Shown here: in pieces, positions 24,901 through 36,900 of the stretch
How the letters are laid out: every line of letters begins with the position of its first letter
Numbering within the stretch: position 1 is the stretch's first letter
Origin: Elysia chlorotica
Lineage: Eukaryota > Mollusca > Gastropoda > Plakobranchidae
Direction: 5' to 3'
DNA: 64,000 bases
Assembly (NCBI GenBank): GCA_003991915.1
Contig: RQTK01000356.1
Location: 387,533-451,532 of the forward strand
The notes under the pieces: generated by a model
What the model was told of the DNA's origin: nothing
Database searches by the model: none
Seen by the model: the letters and a program-made list of their open reading frames with translations, nothing else
Program-made: the position numbers and the translations under genes

Positions 24901-27900
24901 CAATGGAAAGCTTGTAGTGAAGTATCTTACTGAACTGAGTCAGGCTGTCTTCCCAGTTTATATTGTCTACATGTCATATTTCACTTAGATAGTTTAGATT
25001 GTTCAATAGGCTTAGGGAGGGCTTCTAGATCACCAGGATAGAGCTTTGGACTGGCAAGCAGGATGTGCATGGTACAAATCTCAGCTGGTGCCCTTGTCTC
25101 CGTACAGGATTCTTTAGGGAACCAAGGGGACATAGAGCTGTAGACATGTTGTTTTATTCAAAATGCCTAAGATTGTTCTAAATTATTATGTAGTAATACA
25201 TACAAACTTGTGCAAATATGTAAACATGTTGTTTTATTCAAGATGCCCGAGGTTGTACTAAAATATTATGTAGTAACACATACAAACTTGTCCATTTTCC
25301 AATTGAGACAAGATGTCTGCTAGTGCATTCTTTTGAAAAAACCCACAGGAGTAAATGTGGTCAAACGTTTCTTTTATTTCCTCAAACTCAATTTGTACAC
25401 ATATTGTTGTACCCTCATATTTTCAAACTAATTTTTATTTTTGTTTTGTTTTTTATGCAGGGTGTTCTTAGATGGCGACGAGGGAGACACGCTACAGAGG
25501 CAGAGGTCGCACATTGTTTTATCCTCATATTTTCAGACTAATCCTTGTTTTGTTCTGTTTTCCTGCAGGGTGTTCCTGGACGGCGACGAGGGAGACACGC
25601 TACAGAGGCAGAGGTCGCACAGCGTGGACTCGCTGCTTGAGCTGAGTCCTGCGTCCTCGGTGGAGGAGCTGAGAGTGGGCCACATGCTGCAGTCTCACCA
25701 GACCTTCCTCGGCATGATCTCCCTGCAGTACCAGGCCAGGCAGGTAAAGCAGCGGGCTGGGAGGAACGCTTCAGTGATGTCAACTTTCGGGGGCGCGGTG
25801 GTCCAGGGGTAGAACATCGGCTTCCGACGCAAAAGGTCCCGAGTTCGAATCCTGGCTGTTGCGTTCCCTACTGGTTGGGTCGGTGTCAGTATAAACTTCC
25901 TCGGCATGATCTCCCTGCAGTACCAGGCCAGGCAGGTAAAGCAGCGGGCTGGGAGGTTAGAAGGAAAGCTACAGTGATGTCAACGTTCCATAAATAAATT
26001 ATAAAGGTTTTCAGTAAAAAGTTTATTCTGTCTCAAAGACGAGTAATGATGATGTCATCACAGGGTTACGACTATATCCTCAGTGAGACTTGTACCAAAA
26101 TGCAAGTGATCTATCTTTGTAAAGGTAAATATCAGATCTATCTAAACTTTGAGATTAAAAAAATGAGCAGATAGGTTTTTGCTTATATCTTATTAAATTG
26201 TGTTGAAAATAAGGCAGACATAAGGAAATAAAACAGTTTTTATTGATTATCTCAGAAGTAGCATAAATGACTCGTGCCTTGAATAACGATATAGACCTAC
26301 TGTAGTGATTCACTATGCTACGCAGCTTTAGATAAATAATTTTTTTGTAAAAATAAATTGATCCAAGTGATATAACTGAAGGTAGGAGAGAAAACAGTAC
26401 TTTTTTCTTTTGTCTATAGAAAAGAGTTTCATAAACTTCACATAAATATATTTCAGTTAGTTTTTTTTATTATCTGCACATTTAATTCCATCTTTTTTTT
26501 TCAGGATTTTGTGCAACTTATATCGAAGCTAGAATCAGCCTGTATTAAGTTTGTACATTTCTCCAAGGAAAACGAAGTCAGAAGTAGGGTATGTAAAAAT
26601 CTCCAAAATAAAAACTAAGATTGTACAACTTTTAGTGATATGGTGTATATTTTTCTGCACCCTTTCAGCAGATATATGCCTCAGATTATATGTTAAGGAC
26701 CTTTCAAAGGCAAAGTAGGCACTGTTTATCATAATTTATAATGTAACTAGCACATGGTTTTTATATTGCAATGTGCAAATCATCCTGCTTTGTTAAAATG
26801 GGGAAAAGGTGTTAGCTGCGAGATTTCAAAGACTGCATAATAACGACACGTTCTTTGCAGGAGGTTCCTGAAAGAAGAGATGCTGCATACAGTTAGGTAG
26901 TGGTCACTTATGCAAGTGGTTTCGCTCACTTTATGAGCTTTGTTGAAAAAAACCCACAAAAAAACCCAGTTGTATTTTATTTTGGATGTATATTTTTTTT
27001 TATTGTCACCTTGCTAACATAATGGTCTATCTCATAGATAAATCCAAAAATAAAATGACAGATCATAAAGATATTTGAATATTTTCCCATCTATCTGTTG
27101 TAATGATAAAAATCAACTGGTCTAAAATTTTTAAATATTAATTCTAAAATTACCTACATTAAAAAAAGAAAAAAAGACAATTTTCAACATTTAAAAAATT
27201 TTTTCAAAAAATTCTGATATAGACCTGTATGTTAGCAATGTGAAGTTGTGTGAATCCACATTCATAGATATCCTCTGCCCCACCCAGGTCTTTGCGGAGA
27301 AGATGGGTCTGGAGGCCGGCTGGAATTGCCACGTGTCTCTCATGGCCGTCTCCTCGGAGCCTGTCAGCTCGGCCAACTCGTCGAGTCGAAACTTGTCGAG
27401 CCTGGGCCATCATGCGACACATGCGGTTGTCGGAGATGGAGAGACGGCAGCAAACGCGACGCCTGGGGCTTCTGGTGGAGGGGGTGGGTTCGGATCCACA
27501 GGTGTACCAGGTCAGCAGCCGGCGGACCAGCCTGTCATGTCCTCGCTATCGGCCGGAAGTCCAATGTTCATGCCTCGGGTCCACAGTGCCCCCTCTGTGG
27601 TCAACATAGAAGGAGCTCAGGTATTGAATTTTAGTTCGTGATTGCAAGTTTTAATTTGTTCTCAAGAAAGAAAAGTATGTTATTTTGGTTGCCTTGTTTT
27701 TTTTTTTTCTCTCTTTTACTAAAACTATTACATGGCACACACACAATACAAAGTATTTCAAACAATGCTTTTTTTTCATGAATTACAAAACAGTACAAAA
27801 ATGTGGTTGGTATCCAAAGGAATATATGCCATTATCTCTAGCCTGTTAAAAAAAAAATTCTTTACTTTAGTTTAGCCTTCGTCAGTTAGAGTCACACTTG

Positions 27901-30900
27901 ATTCTTTTGGTTCTATGTATTTTTGTCTATTATGTTGTATGGTGGCATTCAGTGAGAATCCTCTTTCTTCCTTGATCTAGACCTGAACCATCAAACTAGT
28001 AGGATGTTGATTTGAAACGTTAGGTATGTAGTTTTATTATGTCCTGAGTGGAATTGGCAGTCCTACTATGGAAGCATTTCTTTTATACATAACAACATGA
28101 CATTTTTTCCTTTCAATGGTACCATAGATTTTACAAACATAGGACTAGATCTCAGTGCATCAGATACATTCTTTATTACCGGTACATTCATTTGTTCTCA
28201 TGCATGATTTTAAAATGTACATAATGCTAAGCAAATACTCTGCATCTTCGTCTATCAGCTCTTCCACCCCAAGCCTTAATACACTAATATAGTTTATTTT
28301 CATAATTCACTGAAGTTTGCAACATTTTTAAGAAACTTTACATTGACCAATGTTCCATGCCACTCATGATGTTGGGTATTATTTTTCTCGCTACCCATCA
28401 CTGTTCATAGGTGTCTCTGTGCACTTGGTGATGGGACATCCAATGTAAATTATACTCTATTGTTCAACAAGCTTGTTCTTCTGCTTCAATGGCTGTATTT
28501 ACCATCAATTTCTCCTTCCAAAACTATATTTTGTTTACTGTCACGTTTTGTGACTGGTCTCTTTGTACTGTCTCGTGTGTGGCAGCAAAGTTGTTGTCAC
28601 GCTTTACTCTGGGGCATGTCCACAATGTAGCCTACTTGTTGGATACTAAGCAACAGACAAACAAAAAACGTACTGCCATGTTCTTGTATATGCCCATAGT
28701 ATTGTAGTTTCTGATTTCTTTTTCTCATATAAGTGGTTATCTCTTTTGATTTTAGATTAACTTTTTTTTAAACTATGCCAAATATATATCAAACTATAAG
28801 GCCACACAGAAAGTATTTTGATATTTTTTTGTAGCTGTCAAAAGCTAAAGGGGTTTCAAAGTAACTTGTACTTTTCTGTAAATATGCTGTGCAACAACAT
28901 ATAGATATGAACTGATATAAATTATTATAAGCCTTTGATGGATAAGAAAAAGAGATGATAGAGAGAAAGATGAAAAAGTAGGCAAAAAAAGTTGAAAGGT
29001 GGGTAAGGAACAATACAGCACTTTTGTTGCAAATTCTTTTATTTTTGTTTGTTTTTGTTTTGTTGATTACAAATGTTTGATTAATTCATCCAGCGTGAAT
29101 CATAGTGACATGGGTATCTTGCTTCTATCCCTGGCTTAAATACACATATACCTTGCTTGTTCTGCTTCAGGTGAAGTTTGCTAAGAACCCACTCCCAATT
29201 GTTTATGACGACGAGTCTGCGACCGAGAGGAGCCTCCTCCTGGCTGACACGGACAGAGACTCTTCTTCAGCAACACACGGGGATGCAGACTCCAGTGTGG
29301 GACCCAGCAGCTCTGTCTTAACCACTCAAAGATCTGATGTGGACACTACTGCAGCTCAGGCATCAAACCATCTACTCAGCACAGAAACAAAGTCCAGCTC
29401 GGCCGTGGAGTCGAGTGAAACAGCAGCCTTGCTCCACCGCAGTTCCTTGAAGCGCCAGCAGCATCAGAGCGCAGAGAGCGACAAGTTGCTGCAAGTCGCG
29501 TCGGCGCCAAAAGAGGAGGACGGAGGTCGGGTTTCGAGGAGCAGTGGAGAGGAGGACAGTGGAGATGAAGAGGAGGAGGAGTTGGATGTTCACTCAGACA
29601 GTCGATGTACGTCGAGTTATGTCACCGAGAATACGGAGGACAGCTTGACAGGAGTCTTTGACAACAGGGTGAGTGTCCCTTTTTTCACTAAGCCTGGATG
29701 AGATAATCCACCTGTTGTTTTTGTCTTTGTGTTATCAGTTTCGAAACATTAGAAAGTTACGTAAAGATTAATTTTCCTTCTTATGATTTAAAATCTGTTT
29801 CTGTAGCAATTGAGTAAGAAGCTACATGCACATTATATTTTTCACTCCTAACTTTTCATTTTGATCTTTCACAATTAAGAAATTTGGAATGAATCCTACT
29901 AATTGAACATTAAAGAAGCTACTTCTTTGGATCCCTAATGGGGGGGGAGTGGTGGTGGTGGTGGTGCATTAATTTGCATTAAAGTTCATGCAAGAAGACT
30001 TGTCTCTCTGGTTATTGCTTAGATAAATGTGGTACTTCTGTTTCAAGCAAGCTGTTTTCTACTGGAAAAAAAACCCCAACACAAAATAAAATTGAACAAC
30101 ACAAAATAAGCAAAAAAAGCATAGATTTTTAAATTTAAACTTCAATCCAGCTAACTTTTAATTTTCACTTAATTTTCCAACCACAGGCTCATCTACCCCG
30201 AGGTATTGAAAACGTCCGTCCACACCTGAAAAATGTCGATAATGTGCCCCTCCTGGTGAACTTGTTTACCGACTGTGTTCCTGAAGGTGAGCGATCTCCT
30301 CATATTTTAACTGATAAAAGGCATTATCGCCCGCTGATATTTGACTATATATTTGTAAGTCCCTTTATTTTGTTTGCAGGAACTGAAGCTCAGCAGTTTC
30401 TATGGCTGTAAAAGTTATGGCTTTCACTTTGCTCTCGCTTTGATAGAAATTCCAGTTTTGTCAGTTTATGACTGGAAAATTGCTTTACTATACTCATTTG
30501 GAATTTTTTTTTACCTATAGTATTTAAAAAAATGGAAGGGGGGGGGGGAGGATGGATTTGATCTGAGTGGGATGGTGGGGTAAGAACTACCTATGAAGAA
30601 GAATGCACTGTATTACTATTAGTTTAGAATATTTTAGTGGTTCAAATGTGAATGAATTAGGCAGAGATTAAACCAGTGGATCAAACTAGATGGAAAATAA
30701 TAAATAGTCTATGGGACAAAAAGTTGTGAGAATGTAATAGTAGATCTGATCCTTAATTAAAAACGATGGAAAGACAAATAGGCAGACGCAGAGATTATCA
30801 CTAATCAAGGAGAAGTAGCTGAGAGTTAGTTTAGATCTTTGCTAGTCGACGTACATAGATACTGTAATACATTTTGCACATTTTGCATGTGTATTAGAAA

Positions 30901-33900
30901 TTGAGAGTTTTTGCGCACATGCCACGTTTTTGGTTTTGCCCATCGCATTGTCATCCTCATTTTTGTCCCCTTTTTATTTAATCATTGCCTTTCTTTAGGA
31001 CCCATATCATGAATGTTCTTATTTTTTCTAGCGATATTACGAGAGTGAAACTGGTCCTTTTAAGGCTAACTTTACCCCAAAAAATTGTGAAAAGTTGCAA
31101 AATCAGTGTATCAGTGATACGGCAATAAACCTTTATAATAACCCATGAATCACACTTCTTGAGTTTTTTTTTCCTGAAAGCATAAGAACAATTTTCCTTA
31201 CGTTTCTATACACACATGGTCCTCATTTCTCCAACAGCCACACAAGAGATGATCAAGATCATGCAGGAGAATGGGGAGGTTGTTCTTGTGGTTGGCAGCT
31301 CCCTCAACATGGAGAACACCAGCATCTTCTTGCAAGGGGACTGCAGGTGAGTCTGGTTTTAACCCTTTGAACCCTATTGCCCTGACCTCATTGACCTATA
31401 TTCCTGACCCCTCACTGCTCTTACTCAAATATCATCATAAACATGCCTGATGGACGCGGACATCTTTAACTGATGCTATAACTTATTTTAAACAGGATAT
31501 GAATCTTATTGGTAGTTATTTATAGCGCGTTAGATCATACCCCTCCAATCCAAATCCTGATATGGCGGTACTACGGCCTAGAGTCAAATAAGGCAGATAC
31601 AGCTGTAGCGGGATTACAGGTTCAAAGGGTTAAACCACTATCAGTAAAAAAAAATGTCTGATTTTTCCCCCACTGATTGGGTTGGTGTCAGTGTAAAGTG
31701 ATCGGCTGAGACAGCAGTCCAGGTCTCAGGTGGGGCAACACAGAAAATTATCAGACTTGGGGCCCCCCTACAACATAGTGCTGATATTGGAAGTTATACA
31801 ACCAATTCAACTCATTTCAACTATTCAACGTGGGTGAGTCTCCCCCAGACCCAGAGATATAGAGAGAAACGCTCCTCACGATTTGTCTTTTAAACTTGTA
31901 CTAGTGGAAGACACAAAAGAGAGGAAATTTACAGAAAAAAAGAAGATTCAAATAGTTCTGTCCAGTTCTGTAAATGCCTTTACCATGGCAGATGAGTCTC
32001 TCCTACTCTCAAAGACAAAGAGAGAAACAATTTTAACCTCTAAATTTGCACTAAAGCTATACTTGCTGTAAGCCTCTTAGAGGGGAAAATGCAACAGAAA
32101 TAAGATTCAAATAATTCTCTCTAGTTCCATCAAAGTCTTTACTATGGCAGAATATTTCTTTGAGTGTATGAGAAAACTGAAACCAGTGGATATAATTCGA
32201 TCACCAAAAAATGTGCATGAAGCCACATCTAATGAATTTGGATTGGTGTATGAATCTGAAACTGCAAAATTTAGTGCCGTCAGAGTAAATGTTAGACAAT
32301 ATCAAATGAAAACATCTGAATATAAATTCTAAATTGAAACGTGCTAACTATGAATACACTGATTTGTTGAGGCCAGGGCAAAGGTCAGAAAAGTAGTAAA
32401 TTACTACTTTCCTGTTGTTTCAATTGATTTTGAAACTGAAGATTTTGTTGTTTGATGGACTTTAGATAGAATAAAATTTTTTTTTAAAAGACATCTTTTA
32501 GTTTTTATTAAGAATATTTAAATATTTCACAAGAAAAACAGAGAAAAAAACTTTTTGCTTAATACGACAAAACCCAGAAATTAGTCAATTCTTTGATTTC
32601 TGTGGCAGCTACACAGTTGGATGTGACAGTTGATGGTAAAAGTAAAAAGAGAAAATTGATGCTAAAACTAAAAAGAGACAATTGATGCTAAAACTAAAAA
32701 GAGAGAATATTTGTCCCCCCAGCATCGCCATCGAGCCCATGTACCCGCAGCTGTGTGTGAGGCGGCCGGTGCTGGTTCAGCCGTGGGCCAAGGAGGACCT
32801 GCAGCCGACGCAGCTCGCCTCGAGAGCCCTGGCCCTGCCCTGCCCTCTCTTCTTCCAGAGGCACGACAACATCAAGCTCATAGAGCTCATCATGGAGGTC
32901 TGTTTGTTTGTTGCTTAGCATCCAAACTCAGCACTACAGCGGAATCCCCTTAAGACAAACCAAACGTCTCGTGGACAGAATAAAAGTTTATTTTTCCCCA
33001 AGTTTATAATAAACGGTGCCTTTGCCCTGCCCTGCCCTCTCTTCTTCCAGAGGCACGACAACATCAAGCTCATAGAGCTCATCATGGAGGTCTGTTTGGT
33101 TTGTTTGTTGCTTAGCATCCAAAGTCAGCACTGCAGTGGAATCCGATTAAGACAAACGTCTTGTGGACAGCATAAAAGTTTATTTTTCCCCAAGTTTATA
33201 ATAAACAGTGACTTTGGATTAATGAAAAGTGTATTGGTGCCTCGAGAATAGTTTATATAAAGCCATAGGTTGTTTTAAACAGGGTTTGTCTGAGGCAGAT
33301 TTCTCTATGTATAGGCTATATTGTAGACAGGCCCCAAGACTAATATCTGATAATATCACTTGCTGCCACAGTGCGGGTATACCATGAATCCTGTCTTAGT
33401 CATATTATACCTTATTATGGAGATAACACGAGAAAAATAAACCTGGTTCTTTTTTTGCCTCTTTTTTTTATTTCTCTGGCTAAATATGCCATGATTATCT
33501 TGAATGGTTTAATTTGAAATTTAACATTATATGACAGAAAATGTATACGCTAACAGCGAAATCAATGTTGTTTTTTCAGCCATACCTTTTGTTACTCCAT
33601 GACTTTCAAGGAGGAAATATCACATTATTTGACCATGTATCAGACTGCATAGTCACCTTAACAGATATTTTACTTTTTTTTCCCCTCACATACTGTAGCT
33701 TAAAAGTTTGAGGTGTAATGTGCCCACTGAGTTTTGACAATGTGTTTTCTACATTGTGTGACTTATTTTAAGTTGAAAGAAAAAGGCTGGGAAAAGGAAA
33801 TGATTTTACAAAAAGTTGTACAACTAAATATCAGCCATAGGATTGTAATATTTCATTCTCATCATTATCAAAAAATTAAAAATTCCTAGACAGCAGTTAG

Positions 33901-36900
33901 ATGAATTTAGTAAACCTTCTGTCTTTTTAGTTGTAGACAAATGGTATGCTGAGATGGCCTATAATTCTGACAGCAACAAGGGGGAGTTCTCCCAGCTGTT
34001 GAGCTCACATGTTTTTGAGACACTTAATCCTTCATGTTGAGCTGGTCAATCCGAGGTGTTATCCTGTTTTTGGCAGCCTGAAGTGTATCGTAATCATATC
34101 CTCCCTCAAGTTTTGGTTTAGGGCAGTAACACAACAATTTGTAGCCATATGATATTACTGCTAGTTTTTCCTTACCTTACAAGCAATACTTAGTTCCCCT
34201 GTTTTCCTCCCTCCAGTCTAGACACTTTATCCTGACCCTGCAAGCAATACTTAGTTCCCCTGTTTTCCTCCCCCCAGTCTAGACACTCTATCCTGACTCT
34301 GCAAGCAATACTTAGTTCCCCTGTTTTCCTCCTCCCAGTCCAGACACTTTATCCTGGCGCTGCGGAACAGCTTCTACCTGATGCTGTGCTGCAGTTTGAT
34401 GCTGGTGCTGTCGCAGCTGCTGTGCTGTCTGATGCTGCTGCCTCCCCCCCTGGCCGTGCAGCACGAGCTGTGGATGGTCTCCGTGGTGGTCCCTGCTCTC
34501 AGCCTCTCGCTGCTGGGCAATCCCAACGAGGCTCGGACCTTGAGCATGGCCACGCACAAAAATATCAATCTTGTGAACAAGCAGGTTATTTATTGTTTTT
34601 GTAATTATCAAGATCTCAGTCTGCAATAGTATGGGCTGTTAAATTTAATTGCTTATTCCTTCTTTTTAACCTGAGATTGAAATTGAAAAAAAAACAAATT
34701 AACCACAGCAGATCATAACCCTAGTTGCAAGCAAAGTAAGATCTGCATAGGAAGTTTGTTGTAATGAAATCTGGAAGGCATAAAAATTAAATTAAAAAAA
34801 TTTGGACTCCTCAACTTGGTATTCAAGATTGTATGGACCGATGGTATGAACACTGAAAATCAAAGAGCTTTGTCTCTATGCATTTGTTTTGTAAATTTCC
34901 CTATCAAATAAGAGATTGTGTGTGGAAGATACATATCTGACTAAAGAGAAAGTATTTAAGTAAAGATCTACCACTTCCTTGCTTTTTGTCCTGCTAATTC
35001 TTGGGGAGCATGTTGCTGAAAGTCTTTTTGGATAAAATAATGCTGATCTTTTATCTGTAATGATATATCAATTTTTTCTACAGAAAAAATCCCTTTTTTA
35101 TTCAGTAGATCTGATTCAAAGGTAATCAAACCGCAGTCGATTTTTAGATAAAAGTAGGAAAAGAAAATGGGAAAGGAAAATCATAGAATCTAGCAGTCGA
35201 TTTTTAGATAAAAGTAGGAAAAGAAAATGGGAAAGGAAAACCATAGAATCTTGTTGCGGGAAGCAAATGTAAAATTTCATTTCTTCTGAAACTCTTAACA
35301 GCTTGAAATTGTATAAATGCACATTTGTTTTCAAACAGCATTATTTTCAATTTCTGTGTTTTGGAATCCCTTTAATGATTACTTTTGAAAATATGAAAAT
35401 ATTTAGTTCTAACCATTTAAAGATTTTTTTTACAATGGTTCAAACCAGAGATCCCTTTGCATAGTCTTTTGTTGAAGAAGATTTGCCATTCAAACCTTCA
35501 CACTACCATGTAATAAATCTTCTTATGGCTGTGCCTGTTTTATTTACTTAGATTTAGTGCATTGTGTATCTTGCTTTGTTTCAGATGGTCCTAGAGTTTT
35601 TGATCCAGTTCATCTGCCGCTTTGTTCCGTCCATCTTTGTGACGCTGATCAGTTTTGCACTGGTCCTGAACTCGGCCTGCGCCAGGCCGGACCACGAGTG
35701 CAGCCTGTACAGCTCCAGGTTAGCGGCTCTTTGGCCTCTGTTCACTTTATGGTTAAAACATCTGAAGATTTTTTCTCACTTCATGCCTAATTCATCCTCC
35801 GATATTTCAACATTTATTACAATAAAATTAACGGGACTCATGAGCCTTCTGTCCTTATTCATTGTTTTTTTTTGTTTTGTTTGTTTTTTGTTGCTCTCCA
35901 TCTTCTTTTGTTTGTGCACAGGACTCAGAGTTTCATACCATTAACTTAAGCGTATCAGTTACCATTTTAACATAGCGTAGTCAAGTTGGAAAAAAAATCG
36001 TGAGAGGTGCATACGTGCCCAGCTTCATACCAAACTTCACATCTCATGCTTGCTATTCCAGGGAAATCTGCATTAAGCCAACTAACATTACGATGTCATC
36101 CTACCTCTTCTAGCAGTGTATTTAAATAACTGAGACCTGCTGTATTATGTTTACCAGAATAACAGGGGCAGGAAACAGCTCAGATGTCACAGCCTGGACC
36201 ATCAAATTTCAGGGAGGTCTGGTCCTGGCACAAAACATATTCCATCTCTACCTGGCCATTTTCATGGGTGAGAAAAATGCAGGTTTAACCGACCCAAGAA
36301 TGCACATGATCATCATCAAGTAACGGCATGCTTTTGATCATATCTTTCCATTTTATTCTTTGAACATTAGCATGATCAGTCATGAGAGATGCTGCAAGAT
36401 TGAAGTCACAATAAGATAGAGGACGAGCCTAACCGAATTGCCTTAACAAAAATGAACACAATAAAAGTACATGTAATGTTTACACTGGCTTATGCCATTG
36501 GAGCTGCAAGAGGGCGGTGACTGATATGTGGGTCATGGCTTTCTGATGCAATGAGGTGGCTAGAGTGGAAATGAACAAAACCTGAAAGTCTCTGTTCTGG
36601 AGCTCTTGCCTCATGGTAGTTCGATGAAGGACGATAAATCCTGTCGTGGGCCGTATTAAACAGCTCTCTGAAAGATGCGTGGAACATCCTTACACAATTG
36701 AAGAATTTTGCATATCATTCTTCAGAGTTTCAAAAAATAGTATAATATTCTCCGCCATATTGTCTATTTAAATAAATCGGACAAACCCCTATCCTTCTTT
36801 AACGAGTTCTTTTTATCTTGCACTTTTTTCTTTACTACCATAACACAATGGGATCCATTAAAATAAGCATACCTTTCATTAAAAATCTCTGAAAATAAGT

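Noticed and set aside
29372..29593. Minus-strand frame over TMEM94 exon 20
   Set aside because: It is a shadow of a Ser/Glu-rich exon; the plus strand joins in phase with neighbouring exons.
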